Below, one piece after another: positions 50,690-62,915 of a stretch of DNA of 64,000 nucleotides. A program made the position numbers and the translations under genes. This DNA is from Silurus meridionalis (taxonomy: Eukaryota > Chordata > Actinopteri > Siluriformes > Siluridae), in contig NC_060900.1 in the NCBI RefSeq assembly GCF_014805685.1, positions 7,183,450 through 7,247,449 of the forward strand. Reading direction: 5' to 3'. How positions within the stretch are numbered: position 1 is the first letter of the stretch; each line of letters starts with the position of its first letter. The notes under the pieces are model-generated. The model was not told the origin of the DNA and did no database searches. It saw nothing but the letters and a program-made list of their open reading frames with translations.

Positions 50690-51404
50690 TGCTAGTCTTT
50701 GGTCGAAAGGGTGCTTCCAGTCGTTTGGCATCAAAAGCATTTTATTGTACAGCAATAACTGCAATTTACATGTGTGCTGTAGATCCACTGAAAGGGGAAA
50801 AATCATTTACAGATTGACAAGCTCTCCAACTCATGCAGGCGTATAGTGTAGAAAAATAATTCAGTACGACCCTGTTTTGCAAGGGAGTGTATTGTACATA
50901 AGGTAGACATTACTAACACATGGGACTGGTAAGGGAAAAGCGGAAAGTGGTGCAGTTTGAGCGTTGCGTCTCCACATGAGATATTACCGGCGTTTAGTTT
51001 ATTATATGGGATAAGAGATATTCATGTTGGAGTTAATTCTACTTAAGATGTCCTCAAATTAATATAAATTCCGGCTCTTTGGCTAAACTAGCGAGAGAGA
51101 GAGGTGTCTCGGACAGGCTGTTCGAGGTCTAGCAGTTGTGCGTAATATGGACACTTTTACGCACAGTGTTACTCCGCGTTCCTCTTTATTTAAATCGTAT
51201 ATAGAACTGTAAATGACCCCAAATTGACAAATATTTAACTAATTAAAAGTCAGACAACGTCACGAGGTGCTACATATGTTGTATGCGAAACAGCTGGCAC
51301 ATATCTCATGTGGTGCGTTAAGGGCAAAGGTGGAAAAGAAACTGTACCCTATGTGAATGAATGATTATTTCTTTTCATTTCTCGCCACAGTGCACGTGTG
51401 TAGC

Positions 51405-52865
51405 CTACTGAATCCCCTCCAGCTCTTCCTGCGCACTCAAGCGCTTGCCGGGGTGCTGTCTTTTCTCCATTGCGCGCCTCTGCTTCACTTCATTGAGCAT
51501 CTGGAGCAGAAGACTGGCTTTACTGCAGCTTGGCATACCACACGGATTTCCAGCGGACACTTCCAAGGGGTCTAAGAGCCTTTTCCCGGGATGCTGCCGT
51601 TTTTCCAGGTCCAACAAGTCCACCGCGCTTGCTGCGCCCTCTTCCTCCTCTTCTTCCTCCTCCTCATCCTCCGTCGCCGCCTCGCGCCTTCCTGGATGCT
51701 GGCGCTTGTCGTACGCGTCGTAGCGCTTCCCCGGGTGTTGCCTCTTAGACAGCACGCTCAGCAGGTCGCTTTGAAGCGACGTCGGATTTTCCGGCGCCGC
51801 GCGCTTGCCCGGATGTTGCCGTCGCTGGAGCTCGACGAAAAAGTCCGAGTCGTCTTCGCGTTTTCCGGGATGCTGCCGCTTTTGAATCGCGTATTCCTCT
51901 TCGTAATCGTCCGAGTCGCGCTTTCCTGGGTGCTGCCTCTTGCCCGGGTGTTGCCTTTTCACCAACCAGTCTGGCTGATTCGGAAACAGGTCTGGACACA
52001 CACACACACAATGGTATAAAGAAAATGCAATGAGTTTGGGGGTTGTAAGTGTTTGAGTATCAACAAGTTCCATCCCCATAGGCAAAGAAAGAGAGAGCAC
52101 ATTTTCCATGCCCATCTCATGCGCTAGAAGATTGTACAAGAACCAGAAGCCTCTTAAAAATAAAGGTATCAAACTGTTATTTTCCTTTTTAATTCCTTTA
52201 ATTTCTGTGAACCCCAGGCACCCATTGAAGCTTAAATAAAAATACTTAAATATAATTTTATACTAAAGACGGAAAACACGCACCATTTAAGGCACCACTA
52301 CATAGACAGTTTGGTGCTCTTATAGTTTTTCAGGGTTTTTTCCCCCCAATGATAGGAAAAAGATTACACCCCTTCAATGATTTAAAATTCAGTTTAACAA
52401 TTCGATTTTAATAAAAAAAAAACATATGTAGGAGAAATAACACGGATATATTCCAAAATGTTAGATGGATACGTAAACTTTGTTATGCCTTATAAAATTA
52501 GCCTAATCAGTCTCAGTTTTATTTTAATTAAATGCTATATGCTGTAAGTACTGGTTGACATTTCCTAATGAAATAGAATCACACTAAATGAAAAGTTTCT
52601 TGTGTGTGTGTGTTGTGCGTAAAGCTCGTGCGTTTCAGCTCCGGCTTGTAAAAGTCTACGGCAAATGGCTGCAAATGTAACGCGCACCGTTTGCGCTCTC
52701 GTCCTCCTCCAGTTTTTGCAGGAAGGACCGAAGCAGATGACCCTCTGCGCGCTGTAATACCTCGTCCAGAGTGGGATTTTCTCCACCAGAATCACTCGGG
52801 ACATTTTGGCACTGGATGCTGAACACCGCTAATGAGACGAGGATGAGGAGACACACCGCCCTCAT
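51405..52865 (-). CDS. trh: Pro-thyrotropin-releasing hormone
   Basis: Secreted neuropeptide precursor, cleaved at dibasic sites to QHPG, then amidated and cyclised to pGlu-His-Pro-NH2. Two coding exons on the minus strand, 52865-52688 and 51991-51405, join in frame (G|AC = Asp) to 254 aa. The start MRAVCLLILVSLAVFSIQC is a signal peptide cleaved near residue 19. A helical N-terminal part (TLDEVLQRAEGHLLRSFLQK) follows. Eight QHPG units come next: six flanked by KR...KR, one preceded by RR, one followed by GRR. The first two share a single KR. A poly-Glu stretch separates units 6 and 7. Exon 2 starts at acceptor TTTTCAG (exon from 52881), and I take the first ATG in it. The stop follows LEGIQ. 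Confidence 0.97.
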
Positions 52866-53199
52866 TGCACCTTCGAATTCACTGAAAATGCACAACCCCC
52901 CCCAAGAATGTATAATATAAAAATCATAGACATTATAATATTATATAGTACTAACCAGTAAACAAGTGAAGCCCTTCTCAATATTTAATGTCATCATGGA
53001 GTACCCACAAGTAATGAATTCAGGAGGTTCACTAGGTTACAGATGCATGGTTGGAGATGTGCACAAAATGTGCCAAAAATCATATAACAATAAAAAAAAA
53101 AAAAAAAACATTCACAACAACAGCAACAAAATGTTAAAATGCGCACGTGAGTTTAAAATTGAGCGCACGCGCTTACATGCATGAACTTCTTTGCCTCAC

Positions 53200-53415
53200 C
53201 TGTTCTGCCCGAAGCGGTTGCCTTACGCGCAAAAAAACCTCTTGATCAGTAGCGACCTTGTGATAAAAAACCTTTACACTTCTCTGCTCCACTCGTGACC
53301 AACAAGGCCGGGATTAACACTGTGCATCCCTTTAAAGTTTGCTTTATATAAGCGCTCGCGCCCCCGTCACACCGTCCAGAGTTCAGCGGAAGCTTCGTCT
53401 CTTTTTTGATGTCAC
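53200..53415 (-). promoter_or_regulatory. trh: TRH promoter and non-coding exon 1
   Basis: On the minus strand a TATA box TATATAAA lies at 53343-53350, with a CRE-like TGACATCA at 53407-53414 upstream. The predicted start is near 53315-53320, and a donor ACAG|GTGAGG ends exon 1 at 53200. This matches the known TRH layout of a non-coding first exon and cAMP-responsive promoter. Assigned from sequence only. Confidence 0.65.
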
Positions 53416-53462
53416 CAATTCATCATGTGGAAACGTGTGCATGCGTGTGGGTGCGTGTGCGT

Positions 53463-53494
53463 GCGTGCGTGCGTGTGTGTGTGTGTGTGTGTGT
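53463..53494. repeat. (GT)n with GC interruptions
   Basis: Begins about 50 nt upstream of the CRE-like site of trh. Confidence 0.9.
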
Positions 53495-54129
53495 GGACTC
53501 TAACCTGAGGAGGGCGCAGTGCTTTCCAGGTTCCAAAACTGATTAAAGCGAAGGGACTCATTCATAAAACGGAAAGCCTAGGAGAGATATGCTTTATCAG
53601 AGTTTATCAGAGACTGATGAGTTTATACAGAGACATTTCACGAAAAGATTTGCCCTAAATGTTCAGACTGAATGTTAAAGATATCAAGTCTATTAGGAGG
53701 TGATTTCTTAGAGTTTGTTCTATGTAGGTTTTGCATTATGACATGATGTAATGTTAATGATAAGAAATGTGAAGTGTCCACTGAATTCTTACTGTTTCTA
53801 AAATATTGCAAAAAAATATCACCATATGAACATAATCTAATGTAAACTACTAATGCAGTTCATCAGGGAATAGCACAGTTGTATTATTAAGGGATAAAAT
53901 AATTATTCCATATTTAGTTTTCAGTCTACACTTTAACCTTTTATCAATCTACTGTTTCGACACAGAATAAAATAAAAAAATATGTACAAAGTACAAAGAA
54001 AACACATTTATAGGATTTTTTGTGTGGTTATTAAACTCTTACTATAAAAATCTATAATATTCAAGGCACAGGTGACAGCTGCAAAGGAAAAACTCCCTGT
54101 CTAGATATGAGAAAGAAAACTTTGAAGAT

Positions 54130-54510
<381 letters not shown>

Positions 54511-54703
54511 AAATATAGTAAGTGCATTATAAATACAGCATCAATCCCAGCAATGGGCAAATTTGGTGCTAAACTGTGGCTAAACTGGAAAGGGCAAATC
54601 TTTAGGGTATCCATGTGAGATCATCTACAGCTGCAGGGGGTGACTCACAAGTGCAGAAGGCTTCAAGCTGAAGTAGATCATCAGGATGAATCATAAAGGC
54701 AAA

Positions 54704-54708
<5 letters not shown>

Positions 54709-54752
<44 letters not shown>
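54709..54752. repeat. (GA)n microsatellite
   Basis: About 22 GA units. Confidence 0.95.
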
Positions 54753-54755
<3 letters not shown>

Positions 54756-54759
54756 GAGC

Positions 54760-57755
54760 CAGAGCAGTACCAGGTATCCAAGTATATTTACACAGATTCA
54801 GAACTTCATAAGCTGCTGGTTTCCATCCAAAGTTCCCTAAAAATACATTTTATATTTTGATTTTCAAAAATCTTTTGAGGTAATGACCTACAACATTGAA
54901 CTGAAAGAGGGTGTATTTTCTTTTTTTTCATGACTGTATGTATTAAGGTGGCTCAGAGTAAATATGAATGTACCTCTGTTCAATGTTTTTAGTCATCAAG
55001 GTGTTCAAGGTGTTGTGCATTCTGATATGCTTTTCTTTACGTCACAATTGTACAGAGTTTTTATGTAAGTTACTGTAGCTTTTCTTTGGTTCCAAACTAC
55101 CCTGGTCATTCTTTGTTGACCTCTCTTATCAACAAGGAATTTCCAAACAGAGAACTGACACTTCCATGATGTTTTTTCTTTATTGCACCATCTTGAGTAA
55201 ACCTTAGAGACTGTTGTGCAGAAATGGGCACCAATAATTATAGAACGATCAGCTGATAGCTACAGGTTTGTGTCTGTAAGTTTTTATGCATTGCACTACT
55301 GCCACATGATCGACCAATTCGATTTTTAATATTACTGTAAAATAAAATAATTTTTAATTATCAGGGAGAAATAAGAAACTCTAACATGCAGAAGGGATTT
55401 GTGTCTGGCACAATTTGGAGTAAATCTTATAAATCAGGCTCAGAAAAAGATTGGGCAAAACTAGAATAAATTTATGCATTGGAGATACGACAGACAGATA
55501 CAGTCGTTCATTCTGCCACCATCTCAGCCTCACTTGAGGAGGGAGCTGAGGGTAAATGAGTCATTCTGATGGACAGGACTCCCAAAGGGTTAGAGCCTGG
55601 ACTGCTTCCAGTGCACCAAATATTTTAGTCCTATTTGCAATTGACAGGTTAAGATGAGTCATTCAGCTGCACAGAGTATTTCCAATGTTATGAAACGATG
55701 TTAATGCTTACTGACAAACATATGTCATGCCATTGCAATATAATTCGCTAGCTAACTATACTTAAATCCTGAACTGGGATCTGCATATTGTGGTGTTTTC
55801 AAAGAAGAAGCATGATGGAGGAATTTTATAAAAGAACACAGGTTTGGTGCTTAACCACTGAACAGACTTAATAACAAGGGGAAAGGCCATGGGTGGCAAA
55901 TCCTAGGTGTTGCAGATTAGTCCCAGAACAGAAAAACTGGATAAGGTACACAGCAACACTTGCTAATCATGGGTGTATGTGAGCTTATTTATAACAATGT
56001 GTTATAATGCCATATAATGCAACGTGAGCAGCAGTTTGATAGGAAGAGGTTGGCCATTTCTGATTAGTGTCTGTTGTGTTTAAAATGAGAGATGAAGCAC
56101 AATAATAAAACATCAAAGTAAAAGACAAACATGGATAAACAAATTAGCACTCTATCTAAGGAAATTTAACAATGCTTAAGGTATGCTCTTCTAGTGTTAT
56201 TTTTATTAGATTCAATAAAATCTAAGTTTATTGTTCACTTTAATGATGCTCAAAAACACTATATTCACTAATACACAACACACGATTAGAAAATACAGGA
56301 CATATAATATTGGAACAAAACATGACCACAGATGAACACAAATACAAAATCTGACTTTATATAGACAAAATGACAATAATCTATAATTATAGGGACATTC
56401 TTATAAAGTAAGGAACATATTTAAAATCTACACAGAAAAACATTTTCATTCATTCATTTATTCATTCATTCATTCATTCATTCATTCATTCATTTATTCA
56501 TTCGTTCACCTCTGTAAATCTGCAAATAAACTGGTAACATAAGGCAGATATTGTAAGATAGACAGCTGCTTCCACATACAGAGACGTCTCAATTTTTCAA
56601 TTGTTCTCAGTTTTATAAATGAAAGTATACACACTTTGTTTGTCTATATCCAATCCACTGATGAGCTGCTGGTGCTTTTGTCTGACACTTCGTTATAATA
56701 ATATTTGACTATCAATTTTATGTTTTCAATGATGTAAGTTCCATAACGAGAGAAAGAAATAATCACACACATCAAGAACCGTGCCTTCTGACAGCACACA
56801 ATGTCAATTGACTGCACACCTCAAAAATTTATTTTTAGTATAAAGTCAAACCATTAGTTGGTTGACAGACTCTGAGTTTTGTGCAGCATGTCCAAGCAGA
56901 ACACAACACTGACACGTCTATATTGCAGGATGATGGCTGTAGGGTGCATTGGGTGAAATCCATGTGTGACTTGTTTGCTAAGTGTGACAGAGCAATAGGG
57001 CAATTGACTGGCTTGTGATATCCCTAAACATTTATCACACAGAAAGCTTGGGATTATTAGTAATAGTAGGTGAATCATCAAAACAGGCCACTGCATCTAG
57101 CAAAGTTTCACATTCTGATTTTACAAGAAGGAAATAAAATTGACAGGCAATCTGTAGAAGTCAGAGAAGGAGTGGGATCAAATTAACAAGACACTGGAGG
57201 AATCCTTAACTGACAAGACCTGCGTATTTTTGTGGTGTTTTTCATCCCACTCAAAGCTTTGCATGTCTGGTGCTGTCAGCGCCCAAAGACTTCCCAATTC
57301 CTACTGCAAATCTCAATTTAAGCACACCAGGATCGCTTGAATTAAGTGATGTTTTACAGGTTGCCAGCCAGTTAATTAGGATATTTTTCAAATATTTTTC
57401 AGGCAAGTTTGCACAGATGAAAAAAATTCTGAGATGTCTAATGACTAAAATGTAAACTCTTCTGGTTTATATTCCTAAAATACTGGCCACTATTACATGT
57501 CTATTTGAATGTGTACCTTCATTTTTTGCACATCATATTAGTTATGTTTTGCCTTCCTTTGTCTCCTTGTGTTACATTTGTTATGATGTTTCTATCATGT
57601 TTCATTCATTTATAAAATGCCATGCCACTTTTTCTTTTCTTTTTTTTCTTTTTGACGTGTTTTTAAAGCCTTACTAAAATATACTTAAATGAGTCAAGTG
57701 CCTTGTTTTGTCATTTCTGCCATATATGAAACTCAAATCAAATCATTGATTTTCA
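54760..57755. other. Gene-free intergenic sequence
   Basis: AT-rich with an (ATTC)n run at 56447-56507. The 80-codon minus frame at 56854-57096 has no recognisable domain. Nothing else supported. Confidence 0.5.
56447..56507. repeat. (ATTC)n microsatellite
   Basis: About 15 units with TTTA interruptions at both edges. Confidence 0.9.
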
Positions 57756-57759
57756 CCCT

Positions 57760-58255
57760 TGTCCCTTGTGCACAGAGACGTCTTCAGATTCTTTTAAGCT
57801 TATAATGATGTAATGTACTGTATATTATGAGATTCAACGGTTTTACAATTTAATGTTGAGGAGTATCATTCTGAAATTGTTCCATAATTTGTAGACACAG
57901 TCTTTCACAGATTTGTGAAACTCTGCCCATCTTTACTTCTGAGAGACTCTGCCTTTCTAAGATACACTGTTTATACCCAACCATCTTATTGACATGTTGT
58001 CAATTAAACTCATTAGTTGCAAAACTTTGCTCCAACTTTGTAATTTTAATGTGTAACTTTTTTGAGATTTGTTGCACCCATCAAATAAAAAATTACCTTA
58101 TTTTTTCATTAAAATGGTTAATTTCCTCAGTTTAAACATTTGATATGTTTTACTGTGAATAAAATATGGATTCATGAGATTTGCAAATCATTGTATTCTG
58201 TTAGTATTTAAATTTTACACAGTGTCCCAACTTTTTTGGAATTGGGTTTGTAGAC
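57760..58255. mobile_element. DNA transposon remnant
   Basis: The end GGATTCATGAGATTTGCAAA TCATTGTATTCTG ... ACAGTGTCCCAACTTTTTTG GAATTGGGTTTGTA is a very common fish DNA-transposon terminus. The interior (TTGTAGACACAGTCTTTCAC...CTGCCCATCTTTACTTCTGA) follows the same family but is eroded. Family name not asserted. Confidence 0.65.
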
Positions 58256-60316
58256 AGTATCAAAAACAATACATATAGATAGAACCAGAAAAATTTAATT
58301 AGACATATTGCATGTCAGTTCGCAGGTACAATAGGATAATTGCACATTGTAAATGTTAATGTAAACATTGTAAATGATAAATAAAAAAATAAAAAAACAT
58401 TGTAAATGATATTGTTCACATTGTTTGGTTTAGTGGACAAGGGGCATGAATGTAAAAGAGCTATCTATATGAACTATCGGATCATATTAGGCATTGTATA
58501 GGTGTTAGTTGTTTTTTAATGTTAATTATAGAACATTAATGATGATGTACATGCTTGGTTCATGTTAAATTATGTCAGGGTATTATTTTAATCCTTAGTG
58601 CAAATAACTACATTACAATCGCAGCAAAAAAAGCATTGTTTTGTAAAAAAATAAGCACAGTAGATCATTTCCAGTGGATCAAAAATGAATATAAACATTT
58701 GGAAAAAAATAGTCATTTAGCAATATTAATCTAGCTTTACACCTGCTCATTCATTTTAAAAGATTCAGGTAAAAATGGACAAGATTATATGATGTATATC
58801 CAGTCATTAGCTGACTAGTTTTGATGGCTTTGTAGCTTCAGACTCCTATTCTGGGCTGACAGGTGTGGAACTTAATGTGAACTTCTTCTATTGTAGTCTA
58901 TCCACCTCAAGGACTGATGGGTTGTGCATTCTCTGCACACCTTCTTGTCAGCTGACACCATGTGTTGCCACTTTCCTCTGACCTCTCCCACAGAACTGCC
59001 ACTCACTGGATGTTTTTTTTTGTTTGTCACATCATTCTGTGTAAACTATTGTATAGACTGTTGTGCTTTTAAGTCCCTGGAGATAAGCAGTGCCTTTAAA
59101 CCTTAAACCATCCAGTTTAGCTAACCAACAATCATGTCACAATCACATCAAGGTCAGTGATATCACACATTTTCATTTATTTTAATGTTTAATGTAAACA
59201 ATTAAGCTATTAAAGTGATCGGTATGATTTGATGAATTGCATCACTTTTGGGTGGATAATTGCATAGATAAGTGTACAGCTGTCCTAATAAACTAGTCAG
59301 TTAGTGTATATTAAATATTATGTGATTCTACACCATAACAACTGGAATGCCTTTTGGCTTGACAAAGCACAAAAAGTTGAGATACATCTTTGATTGTATG
59401 TGAAATTTAAGGAAAACTGACAGTACAGGGGAATTGTACAATCAGTTCTGTAACATATACATTTTACATGTCATATTGTGATCTATCATAAGCTTCCTTG
59501 AATTATTCCGATATCCTCTTGCAGTCAGACAGGCCCCATCCCTGACCATTACTGCACAATCATAGTGAGACCGTCAAGGCGCCAAGAAACTTATTCTGGA
59601 AAAGCAAATATCATTGCACTCGTCTTCATCTAGTCCAAATGAGTTAATTATACGTGTTCAGTCACTTTTTATATATGGCAAAACTCCTGCACTGCTGAAC
59701 AGGGAAGGGTGGTGAGGGAAATTACCACAGAACGACGTAAATCATTACCTCTAAATGTGCTGTCACATCCAATATTTCAAACTGTCAATATCTATCATGT
59801 TTGCGGTTTGAAAGACAGAGCGAAATAAAGGAAGAAAGAAGGACAGCTAAAAGATCACTTCCATTTGGTTAAACAATGAGACGGAAACAACATTATCCTG
59901 AGTAGCATACATAACAGCAATGCAGTTAGCATTGGTAGACTATTGGAGGGGTGTGTGTATGTGCCTGTATGATACACTGAAATAACAATAACCACACCAA
60001 CATAGAGTATATATTATGTATATATTATTATTACATATATGTATTGTGTGTACCTTGTCCTATAGGATTAGCTGAATATGACAAATAGAGTATTTATGAG
60101 ATACAGAAATGCCAAAATTAGGTTACTCAATATGGTGTGTGTGTGTGTGTATATAAGTCAGAATTGCAGAGTGTGCTGAAAAGATTGCACCATTTGTCTA
60201 TTACATGTTAAGTACAACAAACATGAAGAAGAGCCTTTGAGGGAACTCTTTAAAAAGAACAATTCTCCTCTGGGTAAAACTAGAAAGTGTGATTATAAAT
60301 AACTGCTCCTCAACAT
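58256..60316. other. Gene-free intergenic sequence
   Basis: AT-rich. It has a short (GT)n at 60131-60150 and no credible ORF. Confidence 0.5.
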
Positions 60317-60401
<85 letters not shown>

Positions 60402-60418
60402 GGACGGACGGACGGACG

Positions 60419-60494
<76 letters not shown>
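60317..60494. repeat. Compound (GATA)/(GACG)/(GACA)/(GATA) microsatellite
   Basis: About 21 TAGA units (60317-60400), then GGAC units to 60424, GACA units to about 60462, then TAGA again to 60494. This is Bkm-type sequence; the minus frame is a spurious YLSI/CLSV repeat. Confidence 0.95.
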
Positions 60495-61699
60495 TATGAA
60501 ATTATATCTCATTTTGTTAGAGCATAACTGAAAGGATTTTGCCAAGAACCCAGTCCCTGCATGTCACATGACTTACTGTAGCCACATGTCATGGATTGCT
60601 CAAACCTGCTTCACATATCTAAGTCTCACACTCTTTGTGTCACATTTCTTTTCCATGGTTGTTGTCGGTTGTGTACATCCATACTCAGGTTAAGGTTTGG
60701 TTTGTGTATTTAGTATTTTCTGTTTTCATGTCTTAAAATACAGAATTGCTGCATTTGTATCTGCCATTGCCCTTTGAACAAGACAGTAATCTTGCATAGA
60801 TACTGCAGTTTTGTACCCAAGAACTACAGCTGCAATTATATTTAATGTTGTGTATCTGGAATGAGCATAGGACATTCTTGATTAATTCTTAATCAGTAAT
60901 TCTTGATTACCTAAAGTTTGTAGTATCCAGGTGAGATTATTCACTGAAACACGAGTGAGTCTACACAAGTGCAAATATTTAGGGTATGCATGTGGAGTGA
61001 TGCGCAGCAGCAGAAGTGAGTCACACTCGCAGAAGTGCGTCTCACAGACACGCACTTGCTTTTTCAGTGTCTCACATGCCTGCTTTTACCATGGTATAAT
61101 TAGTAGGTGAAAAGATATGACCCGTGGGGCCTTGCACTCAGCCAGCGCACCAGAGACCGTAATTACAGCTTGAACAAGAACATGCACATGTACATGAGCG
61201 CACGCATCCCGATTAATTACGTACTCAAGAGTTCAGAGAAGAAACAGCTAGGTTGTGCTGCCAGCTAGTATAACATGCAGCCTGCAATAGTTCTTTGCCT
61301 ACGTATTTGTTTAGTCTGACACTAACAAGCAGCTTATATGATAATTTCTATATCTTCCTCCTCATCAATTCAGTGACTTATGAGTGTGTGAGAGAGAAAG
61401 TCACAGTTCTGTCTTTCTCTGTGACAGGAACAATGCAAAGCTAAAAATATCATGTCCTACAGGAGAGGCCCTTGACAGCAATTTTTTTCCACTTGTTTCT
61501 GATACCATCCTTTTCACTTGTCTAAAATATAGGCCTACTTCTGAGTTCTTAATTAGTTAACTAAATATACGCAGCTCCCATGATTCTTAGGAGTGAGGCG
61601 TCTTTATCCCCAGGCAACATGTACATCAACTCGTTTAACTGCTATGAAATGTTTATGCAAAATCTCCAACATGCAATGAATACAAATTCAGTGAATCTT
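60495..61699. other. Gene-free intergenic sequence
   Basis: No gene or repeat identified. Confidence 0.5.
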
Positions 61700-62915
61700 C
61701 TACTGAAACCTGGAAGTAATGAGAAATAAATCCAACTAGCAGCCATTATTAGTGATATTTATTCAAGCTTTACAAAAAGAAATAACTTTAGGCAAACAGT
61801 ACAGTTATAACCTTTGTTGTTTTGCCATTTTTATGCTGTGAACTATTTTCAGGATTTTAATTATACTTATTGAGTTCTTGACTTGAGATAAGAAAAGATT
61901 TCTGAGAATTTTACATGTTGGATATTCATTCTATGAACTGAAGTCTCTGGTATTTTTTTTTCTATGAGTTTCCAAATGTTGTCCTGAATGAATATTGGAT
62001 TCTGCTTGATAGGTGGTAAAGGAGACTATACTGTTACAGTGTCAAGATAAAGACAAGATACTTTCTCCAGCAGACTATAAATTCTTTGTCCTAGGCTTTT
62101 GTTCCCATTTTTTTTGCCCTTTTCCATAAATATTTTTCTTTTTCTGTTGATCTGTACATTTCCTGATGGGGCACTGATACCTGATTTGAACCTACTTGAT
62201 TCAACATGCTCTTTCTATGAAACTTGCCATTTGCTACTTTGGGTAGTCCCACATTTAAATCCTAAAATTTCACACTTAACAAAAACAATTTGTGCCCAAG
62301 TTTACTCCAAGTTATGAGAAATAAATACAACTAACAGACATTAATAGCAATATTTACTGAAGCTACAAAATTAAAATACCTCTAGTGAAAAAGACCGGTT
62401 ATAATATATATTACCAGTTGTCTTGTAAATCTTCATGCAGTGATAGTAACTATTTTCAGTATTTTGATTATACTTTAATTTAAACATTGACTATTGAGTT
62501 GTTGGCTTGAGTTAAAGCAAACCTGGGCTTTTTATGTGTTGGATACTAATTCAGTCATTTTGCAGTCCCTGATATTAAATTATTATATCCTGAGAGTCTG
62601 CACATGTTGTCCTGGATGGATTTGGGATTTTGCTCTTCTAAATAACTTTTCACCTCAGCCACATTATGTAACTTTACATTCATCACAGAAGACAGATGCT
62701 TGATAGTTGGGAAAGGGGAGTCTGCACTCTTGCATTGTCAAGATAAACTTACCAAAATGTGTCCCAGGAGACTGTGGACTGTAAATTCTTTATTCCACGA
62801 TCGATTTTTTTGGACCTCTTTGCTCCTTTGGGTAATCCCACATGGATATCCTAAAGTTTCGCACTTCATAAAAAAAACAGTTTATCCAGTCTTATCCAAT
62901 TCTCGACACATAAAT
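61700..62915. repeat. Ancient direct tandem duplication, two units of about 600 bp
   Basis: Unit 1 (about 61700-62310) and unit 2 (about 62311-62915) share ordered blocks: GAGAAATAAATNCAACTANCAG, ACTATTTTCAG, TGTTGGATA, GTGTCAAGATAAA / TTGTCAAGATAAA, ACTATAAATTCTTT / ACTGTAAATTCTTT, and TTTGGGTAGTCCCACAT / TTTGGGTAATCCCACAT. The spacing between matching blocks varies from about 590 to 705, showing indels. No gene is assigned. Confidence 0.75.

Larger units (their letters stand above)
45541..51404. other. Long intergenic region between rbsn and trh
   Basis: No coding gene seen in 5.9 kb. It includes a CTCF-like motif at 45911-45925, a LINE-like tail at about 46195-46245, a Tc1-like stretch at about 47080-47345 (CTGGAACTGAGATCAGGACT...GGAACACTG, then AACAGACGCATTCACACAGC), and a compound microsatellite at 50577-50688. 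The 3' UTR of trh should occupy the last few hundred bases; a minus-strand AATAAA lies at 51185-51190. Confidence 0.5.

Noticed and set aside
51445..52019. 92- to 142-codon plus-strand frames and an 88-codon minus frame over TRH
   Set aside because: Antisense or alternate-frame readings of the repetitive QHPG-coding sequence.
60201..60545. 114-codon frame with repeated YLSI/CLSV
   Set aside because: Translation of the GATA/GACA microsatellite.
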